DNA of 64,000 bases from Chlorobium phaeovibrioides (GCF_003968655.1 NZ_RXYK01000010.1:1-64000), one strand, 5' to 3'; numbered from the stretch's first letter, positions 21,601-29,709 are shown. The notes: generated from the sequence alone by a model not told the origin. Translations and numbers: made by a program.

Positions 21601-24522
21601 GACGATCCTTCCGACCTCATTTTCGACATGTCGGCCGGACCGTTTATCGACGACGGAACGGTGGTCGTCAATGCGTATACCAGCGCGGGAGAGCTGCTCT
21701 TTTCGATTGAGAAGATCGATGGGGCGTACGAGATCGTCGGTGCAGATGCCGGGGATGTGCAGTTCATCGGGGAGGGGGCCATCATCGACACGAAGATCAT
21801 TTCCGGCACGGAGGTGGATGTGGTCGAGGAGTTCCAGGTGAGGCTGTTCCATTACTTCGGCGATGTGTTCCTCAGCCTCGAAAGCGGCAGCTATGTCGAC
21901 GAGGCGACCGGTACGACGACGGCGCTCGATGTTGCGCTGCGCGCAGTGGTCGATGTACCCGAAAACAGCGTCAGCGAGGTCAGCGTCACCCCCTACACCG
22001 AGAGCGCCGTCCGGCTGATTGAACTGGCCGCAGGTGTCGAAGAGCTCTCGTTTGACGTGGTAGCGGATGCCGAACTGATTTCGACCTACTACGCCGCGGC
22101 CGCATCGGGAATCTCGGAGCTGGTCGGTATCGACATTGTCAGCACCAGGGCAACTCCTGTCAATGATGAGTCGGATTTTCTTGCCGCTCTGGGGGAGGAT
22201 GCCACTGATGAGGATATCGAGAGCAACCAGTACGGCCTCAAGCTGGCAGCACTTTCCGAGCTGGTCTTCTCTGACGACCAGCTCGCCTCCAAGGTCGATT
22301 ACGGGGTGTCGAGCATCGTTGGCGATCTTGAGGTGACTTTCAATGACGCCGGAGGGCTGGACTTCGACCTGATTTCCTTCACCACGACGCAGGTCGAGCT
22401 TACCGACTCGTTTACCGACTACAATTCAACATTCACCTATACTACGACTGATAACGAGGGCAATCCAGTGAAAAATCCGCTGGTCCCCCTCGACGACAGC
22501 GGCAATCCCGTTGCCGGCAGTACCCTGGTGCGTGACGCGGTGGCTCCTGAGACGGCCTCGATCCGCCTCATCAATCCCGAGTCGGGTGCGTTCTTCATGC
22601 GCGGATATGTCGACCTTGTCGACACCCTGAATGCCGCTGAGGAGTCTGAGTACCTGGAGTTCAAGCTGATCTTCGACAGTGTCCAGTATACGGCGACCTA
22701 CAACGAAGAGCTCGGCCTGTGGCAGAGTTCTTCGTATGATGCGGATACCAATGAGAAGAATCCTTCGGATTCCGCCTTCACCATCACCTCCTTCGATGCC
22801 TCGACCGGCGAGGCCTCCTGGCAGTTCCTGCTCCCGGAGGTCGTCACCACCGGTACCTACGAGACGATTCTTGTCCTGACTGACCGAGCCGAGAACGCGA
22901 GCCTCGTCGTCAAGTCGTTCACGATAACCGACGGCCCGCCCGAACTCTTTATCACCATTGCCGATCCGGTGCTGTACGAGGGCGGGACGACTACGGTCAC
23001 CTTCGACTTCAGCGAGGAGGTGATCGATTTCGACCTCTCCGACGTGTTCTGTTTCGACACCGTTTCAGGTCTTCAGCCGGACGCCCTCGATCCCACGCTG
23101 TGGACGGCCACGCTGGAGGTGAGCAGCTCGCAGGGCCTGGCGATGCCGATGGTGGTGAGCGTCGGTGACGGCGCCGTCCTTGACCGGACCGGCAACGAAA
23201 ACACGACGGGGGCGTCAGCCGTCTACACCGTCATGCCGTCGTCCCCGATTGTCGGCGACATCACCATGATTGACGATACGCTGTGGGGCACGGCATCGGC
23301 GGATGATGTGATTGACGGCCTGACGGGTGACGACATCCTCTACGGAGAGGACGGTGACGACCTGCTGCTGGGTCATGAGCAGGACGATGTGCTCATGGGC
23401 GGATATGGCGACGATACTTTCCTTGCAGGAGACGGCGACGACATCGTGAGTGGCGGATATGGCGACGACATCTACTACGCCGACGCGTTCGGCGATTTCA
23501 CCTATACGCAGAACTATGTGGTCGGCGGTGATGGTAAGGATACAGTCTATTTCCACTACGGTATGTCGGAGTACAAGATTGCGTTCGTCTCCGCTTCCCA
23601 GTTCGACTTCCTCAATACGCTGCTCGGAGACGAGGCGGGCTTCCGCGGCATCACCGAGTATGATCTCTCGTTCGAAGAGGATCTTCCTGTGCTCAGGATC
23701 GAGCGTGTCGACAATTTCTGGGAAGACCTGTCGGGACAGGTTGACTACGCGCAGGTTGAAGAATATGTTTTTGCGGATGCAACACTGCAGTTCACGGCAG
23801 TCACTGGCGATCTGGTTTTCGGCACCGGCTGGGTGCTGAATGTCGCTTCCGCCGACGGGGCGCTCCTCATGGACGGCGCCTACGATCCGCTGCAGACGAC
23901 CATCGGTATCAAGGTCGAGGGAAGCGGGTACGGTGACCGGCTGATCGGCGGGCTCGGCGACGATGTGCTTGCCGGAGGCGGGGGTGACGATGTGCTCATC
24001 TCGCTCGGCGGCGACGATCATCTGTATGGCGGTACGGGAGACGATGTGCTTATCGCCACCACGGCATGGACCGGTGCGGATCCCGGCGAGGTCGTCCTCA
24101 ACGGCGGCGAGGGCGCCGACACCTTCGTGTTCCTGCCTGAAGATCCTGCTCAGAGGGTGGCGGTAACCATCGAGGACTTTTCCGTCGACGAGGGCGATCT
24201 CATCGACCTTTCGGGGATCTATCACGAGGCGGCCTCTGGCGACCTCCAGGCGCTTACTGCCGCCGATCTCGTCAATACAGATTTCATGTACGATTATTCC
24301 TCCTACCTGAACCTTGACGACGGTGCGGGTTATTATGCATCGCTGCACCTCGAAGGGTTCGTCGACGCCGACGGGGAGGCGCTCGCGTATGTGGATGTCC
24401 GCATCGATTTCGATTCTGCGAATGTGCCCGACACCGTCTCTTCGGACTGGTTCGCCGAATCTGATACCGGTGTCCTCAGCGAGCACTGGTGGGACCAGCT
24501 CTATTCATCGCTCGCCAATTAA
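18691..24522 (+). CDS. Large RTX/VCBS-repeat protein, type I secretion substrate
   Basis: This is a 1,943-residue secreted or surface protein. The N-terminus is basic (residues 1-20). An acidic run at 159-165 is followed by a hydrophobic stretch at 167-186, an arrangement also seen near the N-termini of some large type I adhesins. A VCBS-like domain (about 200-320) precedes four cadherin-like repeats of about 117 residues. One domain with an LLDALKFNN segment resembles the repeats of the upstream giant protein. RTX nonapeptides occur at about residues 1534-1590 and 1744-1790. No Sec signal peptide is visible. The ATG at 18691 is the first start after an in-frame TAA at 18676, but its Shine-Dalgarno is weak. 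The gene lies directly upstream of the exporter gene on the same strand, so it is probably a substrate. An adhesin role is inferred. Confidence 0.88.
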   Translation: MRLKQWARRAGKRIARTVSSWPSNLGVGIGLYVSHLFYEKWAASHLELPQAEEPDDGLTLDVNAALGAAIPDSLDETSSEREVFTVADPLPEKPPADPEEVVAPPDSDGSSGIMEFDGGEDILSYLVPSSDTGYALVADYQVYTLEYIEPQEPMYSVQEEDDDDDKGLFWLDPAAVLAVGLGFFAGTQSLYDFDELLAADNTAPVAADDDDAVDEGDTLTVGASAGVLSNDTDGDGDVLSVTALRTGTESGYGSIGTVGEALTGTYGTLTLESDGSYTYLADQAAADALGEGETATDSFTYLISDGHGGTDLAQLDITVSGVNDAPTSSDDSVVSNEGTTIVLSLDDFGTYTDVDGDSVAGVKISSLPSAGSLEYSADGSTWTAVSAGQEISTESIDGGRLRFVPEAGASGDDYASIGFEVYDGAAYSEGGYVLSVDINTLPDSTDDEVTTDEDVAYAFTLEDFGTFSDTDGDILAAVKISTLPTGGTLEYSSDGVAWETVPLDQEISASDIDAGRLRYTPPADMNGTPYTTIGFQVSDGSSYSSSEYTLTVNVTSVNDVPTSTDDSVTTEEDVAVLLAVSDFGSFTDVDGDLLAGVRITTLPVAGSLEYSSDGTTWTAVSDSQEISTSDIEAGRLRYTPVADAYGVPYASLGFEVYDGVAYSSSEYTLTLNVSSVNDAPSAADDTVTMDEDTFVVLLADDFGTFNDVDGDSFAGVRITALESAGDLEYYDGSQWVDVVADQLISASDIDAWNLRYTPADDAYGTPYATIGFEVYDGTDYSASEYTLSVNVSAVNDMPAVDLKPSDATGIDNTATFVEVAGTDDGSAVVAFAADGLNLSDIDSTDLATLKVSIDPSTVESGDRLVLGSTVIDLSDTSDNVGEVSYDGTAFSYSVTDAGEDRTVVFTSLVESGGEGAPAVISSYELLLDALKFNNTADDVTRGETRSFSVVASDGTDSSAAAVFTVTLQGTDDPSDLIFDMSAGPFIDDGTVVVNAYTSAGELLFSIEKIDGAYEIVGADAGDVQFIGEGAIIDTKIISGTEVDVVEEFQVRLFHYFGDVFLSLESGSYVDEATGTTTALDVALRAVVDVPENSVSEVSVTPYTESAVRLIELAAGVEELSFDVVADAELISTYYAAAASGISELVGIDIVSTRATPVNDESDFLAALGEDATDEDIESNQYGLKLAALSELVFSDDQLASKVDYGVSSIVGDLEVTFNDAGGLDFDLISFTTTQVELTDSFTDYNSTFTYTTTDNEGNPVKNPLVPLDDSGNPVAGSTLVRDAVAPETASIRLINPESGAFFMRGYVDLVDTLNAAEESEYLEFKLIFDSVQYTATYNEELGLWQSSSYDADTNEKNPSDSAFTITSFDASTGEASWQFLLPEVVTTGTYETILVLTDRAENASLVVKSFTITDGPPELFITIADPVLYEGGTTTVTFDFSEEVIDFDLSDVFCFDTVSGLQPDALDPTLWTATLEVSSSQGLAMPMVVSVGDGAVLDRTGNENTTGASAVYTVMPSSPIVGDITMIDDTLWGTASADDVIDGLTGDDILYGEDGDDLLLGHEQDDVLMGGYGDDTFLAGDGDDIVSGGYGDDIYYADAFGDFTYTQNYVVGGDGKDTVYFHYGMSEYKIAFVSASQFDFLNTLLGDEAGFRGITEYDLSFEEDLPVLRIERVDNFWEDLSGQVDYAQVEEYVFADATLQFTAVTGDLVFGTGWVLNVASADGALLMDGAYDPLQTTIGIKVEGSGYGDRLIGGLGDDVLAGGGGDDVLISLGGDDHLYGGTGDDVLIATTAWTGADPGEVVLNGGEGADTFVFLPEDPAQRVAVTIEDFSVDEGDLIDLSGIYHEAASGDLQALTAADLVNTDFMYDYSSYLNLDDGAGYYASLHLEGFVDADGEALAYVDVRIDFDSANVPDTVSSDWFAESDTGVLSEHWWDQLYSSLAN
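19660..21080 (+). repeat. Four cadherin-like repeats of about 117 residues
   Basis: Units begin with an ND(A/V)P or TLPD linker followed by S/A-DD-x-V at about nt 19660, 20008, 20362 and 20719, with the next linker at 21073. Spacing is 348-357 nt. Each holds a DFGxFxDVDGD calcium-ligand-like motif, a SLEYSxDG segment and a YxxIGFxVxDG segment. The regular spacing indicates tandem duplication. Confidence 0.88.
23290..23470 (+). repeat. RTX calcium-binding nonapeptide block
   Basis: Consecutive GxDGDDxLx-type nonapeptides occur here, with a second short block at about 23920-24060 (GGLGDDVL, GGGGDDVL, GGTGDDVL). They mark the C-terminal third of the 1,943-residue protein as a calcium-folded beta-roll. 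Confidence 0.88.
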
Positions 24523-24543
24523 ACATTTACGGAGTGATTTCAC

Positions 24544-24549
24544 TATATT
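24544..24549 (+). promoter_or_regulatory. Possible -10 element (TATATT) just before the exporter ATG
   Basis: TATATT ends six bases before the ATG at 24556, and no Shine-Dalgarno is present at a normal distance. If it is a real -10 box the transcript would begin at or next to the start codon. No clear -35 hexamer is seen, so this is tentative. Confidence 0.3.
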
Positions 24550-24555
24550 CTTGCC

Positions 24556-26712
24556 ATGACCCCCTATACTGACGAAGCTGATGTAGAAATCCTTGAGCCG
24601 AAACCGGTCAAGCTGGCCTCGAATTTCGAGAAGATCATTCTCGATTTCGCCCGCCAGTCCGGCAAGTCGCTGAGCCTGGATCTCATCCGCAGCGCCCTTC
24701 CCCAGGGTAAGGCGCAGGCGGAGATCGAGGACATACAGGATGTGGCCCGTGTCTGCGGTCTGCGGATATATGAGCTGCCGAAGGATGTGACGCGCCTTGA
24801 GGATGAGGATGTTCCGGCGCTTGTGCAGCATAACATCGACAAGTTCGTCGTCATCACCCGGCTTGCCGAGGGGGGACAGGCCGATGTGCTCGAGCCGGAG
24901 GGTTCGAAGGAGGGGCTGAAACTCCAGGAACAGGCTTACTCCCGTAACATTGAGCGCGTCTACCGGATCGGCTTTGATTCGGCGAGCCTCTTCAGCCGCT
25001 GGAGCTGGCTGCTCCGTCCTCTTGAGGAGAGCAAGTGGGCTTACGGGCAGGTCTTCATTGCCGCCGTCATGACGAACCTGCTTGCCATGACCACCTCGAT
25101 CTTCTCCATGGTGGTCTATAACCGTGTTCTGCCGAACAACGCGACCGAGTCGCTCGTCGCCCTCACCATCGGCGTCTTCATCGCCCTGCTCTTCGATGCG
25201 CTCATCAAGATGCTCCGCTCCTGGTTCCTCGACGGGGCGGGATCCCGGGCTGATGTACGCATCGGCGAGAAGCTCTTCGAACAGCTGGTTTCGATCGACA
25301 TGTCGGCCAAGCGCGATTCGGTCGGCGGGCTCAGCAGCGTCATGCGCGAGTTTGAAACCCTGCGCGACTTTCTCACCTCCGCCACCCTTGTCGCACTCAT
25401 CGATCTTCCGTTCGTCGTCGTTTTCCTGATCGCCATATATGTTATCGGCGGCCCGGTGGTTATCGTTCCGGCGGTGCTGGTTATTGTGGTTGTCGCTTCC
25501 GGCGTCATCGCCCAGCCGTTCCTCAGCAAGCTGGCCCAGGAGTCGCTTGAAGAGGGAAAGTCGAAGCAGTCGATCCTTGTCGAGACCATCAGCGGGCTCG
25601 AGGTGATGAAGACCTCCATGGCGACGCGAGAAATGCGCAAGCGCTGGCGCGAGAGCCTGCTCGCCCAGTCGGGTTCAGCCGTCAAGTCCCGCCTCGTCTC
25701 CCAGATAGTCGTCAATTTCAGTGCGTTCGCCCAGCAGATCGCCCAGGTCATGATCATTGTGGTCGGAGCCTACGAGGCGGCGGTGGGCAACATGACGATG
25801 GGTGCCCTCATCGCAGCAGTCATCCTTGCCGGTCGCGGCATGGCACCGCTCGGCCAGATTGCCGGCCTGCTCACGAGGCTCGTGCATGCGAAGGCTTCAT
25901 TCCTTGCTCTCGACCGCTTCATGGCGCTGCCGCTCGACCGGCCCCCCTCGACCCGGTTCCTGAACAAGGAGAAAATGCTCGGCAAGCTGGAGTTCCGTCA
26001 GGTCAATTTCGCATACCCCGACCAGCAGCAGAACGCCCTGCAGGACTTGTCGTTCACGATCCAGCCGGGTGAGCGGGTCGCTCTTCTCGGCAAGATCGGT
26101 TCCGGCAAGAGCACGGCCGCACGGCTCATGCTCGGACTCTATGGGCCCTCTTCCGGTTCGGTGCTGATCGATGATACCGATGTCCGCCAGATCGACCCTT
26201 TCGACATCCGCCGGCATGTTTCCTTCATTATGCAGGATAGCTGGCTCTTTTCGGGTTCGGTGCGCGACAACATCGCTTCGGGTGCCCTCGCCGTTTCCGA
26301 CGAGGAGCTTCTTCGGGCGGCCGAGATTGCCGGTGTCCACGATTTTCTCGGCGACCACCCGAACGGCTACGACCTCATGCTCCGCGAGCGGGGTGAGGGG
26401 CTCTCAGGTGGCCAGAAACAGGCGATTTCGCTTGCCAGGGGTCTGGTCGGGAACCGCTCCGTCTTTATCATGGACGAGCCGACGAGCATGATGGATATGG
26501 GCTCGGAAACGAAGTTCGTCGAGCGGCTCTCACAGGTGATCATCGGCAAGACGCTTGTCGTCATCACCCACCGCAGCGCCATGCTGAAGCTTGTTGACCG
26601 TGTCATCATCTTCGACAAGGGGCGCATTATCGCCGACGGCCCCAAATCGATCCTCGACCGGAAAAACCCGGCTCCGGGAGCTCCCCCCACTGCCATGGCG
26701 GTGAAAGGATGA
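24556..26712 (+). CDS. Type I secretion ABC transporter (LapB/LssB/HlyB type)
   Basis: This 718-aa inner-membrane ATPase should energise export of the two large RTX proteins encoded upstream. Residues about 20-115 form a C39 peptidase-like domain without the catalytic Cys, as in exporters of substrates with uncleaved C-terminal signals. Transmembrane helices fall in about 160-430, including a PFVVVFLIAIYVIGG segment. The ATPase domain holds Walker A GKIGSGKST (about 513-521), signature LSGGQ (about 616-620) and Walker B FIMDEP (about 637-642). Length is usual for the family. The start has no visible Shine-Dalgarno. The adaptor gene follows after one small gene. Confidence 0.93.
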   Translation: MTPYTDEADVEILEPKPVKLASNFEKIILDFARQSGKSLSLDLIRSALPQGKAQAEIEDIQDVARVCGLRIYELPKDVTRLEDEDVPALVQHNIDKFVVITRLAEGGQADVLEPEGSKEGLKLQEQAYSRNIERVYRIGFDSASLFSRWSWLLRPLEESKWAYGQVFIAAVMTNLLAMTTSIFSMVVYNRVLPNNATESLVALTIGVFIALLFDALIKMLRSWFLDGAGSRADVRIGEKLFEQLVSIDMSAKRDSVGGLSSVMREFETLRDFLTSATLVALIDLPFVVVFLIAIYVIGGPVVIVPAVLVIVVVASGVIAQPFLSKLAQESLEEGKSKQSILVETISGLEVMKTSMATREMRKRWRESLLAQSGSAVKSRLVSQIVVNFSAFAQQIAQVMIIVVGAYEAAVGNMTMGALIAAVILAGRGMAPLGQIAGLLTRLVHAKASFLALDRFMALPLDRPPSTRFLNKEKMLGKLEFRQVNFAYPDQQQNALQDLSFTIQPGERVALLGKIGSGKSTAARLMLGLYGPSSGSVLIDDTDVRQIDPFDIRRHVSFIMQDSWLFSGSVRDNIASGALAVSDEELLRAAEIAGVHDFLGDHPNGYDLMLRERGEGLSGGQKQAISLARGLVGNRSVFIMDEPTSMMDMGSETKFVERLSQVIIGKTLVVITHRSAMLKLVDRVIIFDKGRIIADGPKSILDRKNPAPGAPPTAMAVKG

Positions 26713-26737
26713 GCCGGCGGCGGTGCCGACAATGCAC

Positions 26738-26766
26738 TTGTCGCTATGCAATGGAAAACCTATTTT
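26738..26766 (+). promoter_or_regulatory. Possible sigma-70 promoter for the 92-aa gene
   Basis: TTGTCG (26738-26743) and TATTTT (26761-26766) are separated by 17 bases. They lie 57 bases upstream of the ATG at 26824, in the gap after the ABC exporter. This suggests the small gene can be transcribed apart from the exporter. Confidence 0.4.
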
Positions 26767-26823
26767 AATTGATTTTATTTACTGCAGTACCAATCCCCAG
26801 AAACCCTCAACAGGAGAACACTT

Positions 26824-27102
26824 ATGGACCAGTTCATTGACGATATCGGCCTCATCCGCATCGGCGGCGGCCTTGTGCGCATTCAGACCCTCCGCAGGAT
26901 GCAGGACGAAAAAGGCGAGCAGCGTGCACAGGAGAGAGGCGACCTCGTGCTGCCTATCGCTTCATTTCTCCGGATGCATACCGGCATCAATCGCGCCATC
27001 GAGGAGATGCTCGAGAAAGGTATACTGAAACGCCGTGAGGACGAGAAGATCGAAGGCGAAGGTGATGCTTCCGATGTCATCGACACACAGGTCAAGGAGT
27101 AA
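26824..27102 (+). CDS. Small protein of unknown function in the secretion operon
   Basis: This 92-aa protein begins MDQFIDDIGLIRIGGGLVRI. It is charged and probably helical, with no signal peptide and no membrane segment. A strong Shine-Dalgarno (AGGAG) precedes the ATG at good spacing. Its own candidate promoter lies upstream and a strong terminator lies downstream. It sits between the ABC exporter and the HlyD-type adaptor genes, so a role in regulating or assembling the exporter, or as a chaperone for a substrate, is possible. I do not recognise a named family. Confidence 0.75.
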   Translation: MDQFIDDIGLIRIGGGLVRIQTLRRMQDEKGEQRAQERGDLVLPIASFLRMHTGINRAIEEMLEKGILKRREDEKIEGEGDASDVIDTQVKE

Positions 27103-27133
27103 GCTCCCCGTCTGTTGTCTCTGTGGTTTACAG

Positions 27134-27176
27134 TCAGGAACGAAGGCCCCCTCTGGGGGGCCATTCCTGCTTTTGA
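27134..27176 (+). terminator. Rho-independent terminator after the 92-aa gene
   Basis: GGCCCCC (27145-27151) pairs with GGGGGCC (27156-27162). An outer stem, CAGGAA (27135-27140) with TTCCTG (27164-27169), extends it. A CTTTT run follows. It separates the 92-aa gene from the adaptor gene. Confidence 0.8.
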
Positions 27177-27212
27177 GTCTTTCATTTTCACTAATCAGGA
27201 GGGATCGGCTTC

Positions 27213-28619
27213 TTGAAGTTTCCGTTTCTAAAGGGCAGGTCTGCCGAAGAGATCCTTGCAGGGTTCCTCTCGCCGCACTCTGAGGGTGAGGAGGAGTCGC
27301 GTTTTGCCCGGTTCGTCTCTTCCAGCCTCGAGCGCATCGACCGCTTGAACCGTCTCTGGGGCGGGAAGCAGTCGACGCCGACTTTCCTTCTGCTCTCGAT
27401 TACGGTGTTTCTGGCGGTCATGCTCATATGGGCGTCGTTTGCAGAGCTGGACCATGTCGTTACCGGGCAGGGCAAGGTGGTTACGCCGAAACAGACCCAG
27501 CTCATCCAGAGCCTCGAGGGGGGCATCATCGAGCACATCTATGCGCGTGAGGGTGATGTTGCAGAGGAGGGGAGTGTGCTGGTGAGTCTCGATCCCACCC
27601 AGGCAAAGAGTCTTTACGGCCAGGCGCAGAAAGAGGAGCGGGCGATTGCGGTGCGCGTCGAGCGCCTTCTTGCTGAAAAAGAGGAGCGGGATCCGGTTTT
27701 TCCTTTTGAGGTGATGCAGGAGGAGCCTGAGCTCATAGCCGCCGAACAGGCTCAGTACCGGGAACGGAAGGCCGTGCTCGACACGGAGTTCCAGCTGCTT
27801 GACGCGCAGGTAAGCCAGCGCAGGGAAGAGCGGATGCAGGCTGAAGTCGAGCTGCACCGGGCCACAAGGGAGCTTGAGCTCGCCAGGGCTGAATACGGGC
27901 TTATCAAGGATCTTGTGGACCGCAGGCTCGAGGCGCGTCTTTCGCTGATCAATGTAGACCGGGAACGCAATGAGGCCCTGTCGCAGCTCAATAAGGCGAA
28001 AGTATCCCTCAAACGGGCCGATGCGGCTCTTGCCGAAGGGCGTTTTCGTCTGGCCCAGTCGCGTATGAATTTCATGAGTCAGGTCGGAAACGAGTATGCA
28101 GAGGGTGTGGGGCGTCTTGCCGAGGTTCGACAGAAACTGCAGGGTCTGAGTGATCGCCTGAACCGTACCCAGCTCGTTGCTCCGGTGAACGCAATCGTCA
28201 ACAAGATCCACATTCGCACCGAAGGCGGCGTGGTCCAGCCGGGTCAGCCGATTCTTGAGCTGACGCCGATCGATGGTAAAATCGAAATTGAAGCTGCCAT
28301 CCAGCAGAAGGATATCGCTTTCGTCCATATCGGACAGACCGTCTCCGTAAAGCTTACGGCCTATGACTTCTCACGCTTCGGCGACATCAAGGGCAAAGTT
28401 ACCGTCATCAGCCCTGATGCGCAGCAGCTCGAGGACGGCCGGGAGTTCTTCCAGGTCCGCGTTGAGCTCGATCAGTCCTATCTCGAGAACAAGGGCAGGC
28501 ACTACCCCGTCACTCCCGGTATGGCGGCCAATGTCGATATGGTGATTGCCAAGAGGACGGTGATGGAGTATCTGATGGAGCCTGTATTCAAACTCCAGGA
28601 CCGGGCCTTCAGGGAGTGA
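27213..28619 (+). CDS. Type I secretion membrane fusion protein (HlyD/LapC/LssD family)
   Basis: This 468-aa periplasmic adaptor links the inner-membrane ABC exporter to a TolC-like outer-membrane channel. One membrane helix lies at about residues 56-76 after a cytoplasmic N-terminus. A biotinyl/lipoyl-like half motif follows (GGIIEHIYAREGDVAEEG, about 103-120), then a long coiled coil (about 130-330), the second lipoyl half (about 335-360) and a beta-barrel C-terminus. The start is TTG at 27213, chosen because AGGAGGG at 27197-27203 is at good spacing and no better start exists nearby. The protease gene starts only six bases downstream, so the two are probably co-transcribed. Confidence 0.93.
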   Translation: MKFPFLKGRSAEEILAGFLSPHSEGEEESRFARFVSSSLERIDRLNRLWGGKQSTPTFLLLSITVFLAVMLIWASFAELDHVVTGQGKVVTPKQTQLIQSLEGGIIEHIYAREGDVAEEGSVLVSLDPTQAKSLYGQAQKEERAIAVRVERLLAEKEERDPVFPFEVMQEEPELIAAEQAQYRERKAVLDTEFQLLDAQVSQRREERMQAEVELHRATRELELARAEYGLIKDLVDRRLEARLSLINVDRERNEALSQLNKAKVSLKRADAALAEGRFRLAQSRMNFMSQVGNEYAEGVGRLAEVRQKLQGLSDRLNRTQLVAPVNAIVNKIHIRTEGGVVQPGQPILELTPIDGKIEIEAAIQQKDIAFVHIGQTVSVKLTAYDFSRFGDIKGKVTVISPDAQQLEDGREFFQVRVELDQSYLENKGRHYPVTPGMAANVDMVIAKRTVMEYLMEPVFKLQDRAFRE

Positions 28620-28625
28620 TGCCGC

Positions 28626-29381
28626 ATGCTGAAACGACTGCTTCTTCTCATAACCCTTTCGGCATCTGTTCTCTCGCCATTTGCTGATGCGGCGCCGCCT
28701 GCGCCGCAGTCCGTAAAGCGCGCCCTTACCCTCACCCCTGAAACCTCCGTTGCAACCGCGTTTCTTATCGCTCCGGGCTACCTCCTCACCGCCAACCACG
28801 CAGTCAGGGGCAAGCAGCGGCTCTATGTCGCCAAGGAGCGCGATCGGGTCTTCACGGCGGCAAAGGTCGTCGGATACAGCGACGAGCTCGACATCGCCAT
28901 CATTGCTGCTTCCGTTCAGGGCCGACCGCTCGAGTTCGGTCAGTGGCAGACTTTTCCGAGGGGAGCGGAGACCTTTGTGCTCGGTTTTCCCAAAATCGGC
29001 AATTATGTTTCCGAAAAGCGTATCACTGCAGGCATCTTCAACGGCGACCAGAAATTCCGGGGCCGTGAGGACTGGTTCCAGCTGAGCGCTGAAATCCAGC
29101 GCGGCAATTCAGGCAGCCCGGTGATTGGTCCGGACGGCAGGGTATACGGCCTCATCAGTCATAAGCTGGACGCGCAGAAGGCGCTGCAGAAATACGGGGA
29201 CTTCCCGCAGAATGTCAATTTCGCCCTGAAAAGCTCCCTCATCCTGAATTTCCTGGAGGGGTATCAAATCAAGGTGCGCAGCGCCGTTTTCGATCCCGTG
29301 AAGGAGCTTCGCCCTTATCAGGTCTTTGCCGGCAATCAGGACAGCATCTTCCTGCTTCTGGGGACCAGCAAGGCTGATTGA
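28626..29381 (+). CDS. Exported trypsin-like serine protease (S1C/HtrA-like, no PDZ)
   Basis: This 251-aa protein has a Sec signal peptide (residues 1-22, ending ADA). The chymotrypsin-fold triad is visible as His58 (TANHAV), Asp89 (ELDIAI) and Ser162 (GNSGSP). There is no PDZ domain, so it is shorter than DegP or DegS. It follows the adaptor gene by six bases, which suggests it belongs to the secretion operon. It may trim or release an exported giant protein in the periplasm or at the surface, or clear misfolded substrate. That link is inference; the protease fold is well supported. Confidence 0.85.
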   Translation: MLKRLLLLITLSASVLSPFADAAPPAPQSVKRALTLTPETSVATAFLIAPGYLLTANHAVRGKQRLYVAKERDRVFTAAKVVGYSDELDIAIIAASVQGRPLEFGQWQTFPRGAETFVLGFPKIGNYVSEKRITAGIFNGDQKFRGREDWFQLSAEIQRGNSGSPVIGPDGRVYGLISHKLDAQKALQKYGDFPQNVNFALKSSLILNFLEGYQIKVRSAVFDPVKELRPYQVFAGNQDSIFLLLGTSKAD

Positions 29382-29498
29382 GCCGGATGTGGCTACAATC
29401 AGCTATAGCGGTCCGTGGCATTTCTTATCGCAGGAGCTCCTTCTGCACGGTATTTTTCCTCATGATGCTGAACATGTGCGACCCTTTTTCTGAATATT

Positions 29499-29506
29499 CT
29501 ATATTG
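29499..29506 (+). promoter_or_regulatory. Candidate extended -10 promoter (CTATATTG)
   Basis: CTATATTG lies 38 bases before the ATG of a 52-aa open frame. The same TATATTG core occurs upstream of gcvT, the aldolase/SDR fusion and rfbA in this window. No matching -35 hexamer is obvious. Confidence 0.4.
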
Positions 29507-29544
29507 GTAGCAAAGAGAGCTCTCATGAAGGAGGCGATAGACCT

Positions 29545-29703
29545 ATGGCACAGGTACGAGTACGCAGCGGTTACCAGATAACCATTTCAGGGCGCTTTGC
29601 CGAAGAGGCCAACCTCCAAACGGATGAAATGCTTGATAAAGGCCTGGCGGGAACGGTGGCATTATGGTTTCTGTTTCTTCTTGAGACTGCGTATCTTCCC
29701 TAA
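29545..29703 (+). CDS. Possible 52-aa small protein with C-terminal hydrophobic segment
   Basis: This short frame begins [16 protein letters not shown] and ends in a hydrophobic run (residues about 36-52, containing ALWFLFLLE). AAGGAGG at 29528-29534 gives an excellent ribosome-binding site, a TATATT box lies 39 bases further up, and a terminator hairpin follows the stop by six bases. This promoter, RBS, frame and terminator arrangement is that of an independent small gene. The sequence is not one I recognise. A weakly membrane-associated peptide is possible. Its reality rests on context only. Confidence 0.5.
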   Translation: MAQVRVRSGYQITISGRFAEEANLQTDEMLDKGLAGTVALWFLFLLETAYLP

Positions 29704-29709
29704 TTCAAG

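Noticed and set aside
23215-24486. 423-codon open frame on the - strand inside the 1,943-aa gene
   Set aside because: Antisense to RTX repeats; its sequence is the mirror of the repeat codons and no family is recognisable.
29378-29581. 67-codon open frame overlapping the protease stop
   Set aside because: No RBS, and the composition is unlike coding sequence; the 52-aa frame at 29545 has much better signals.
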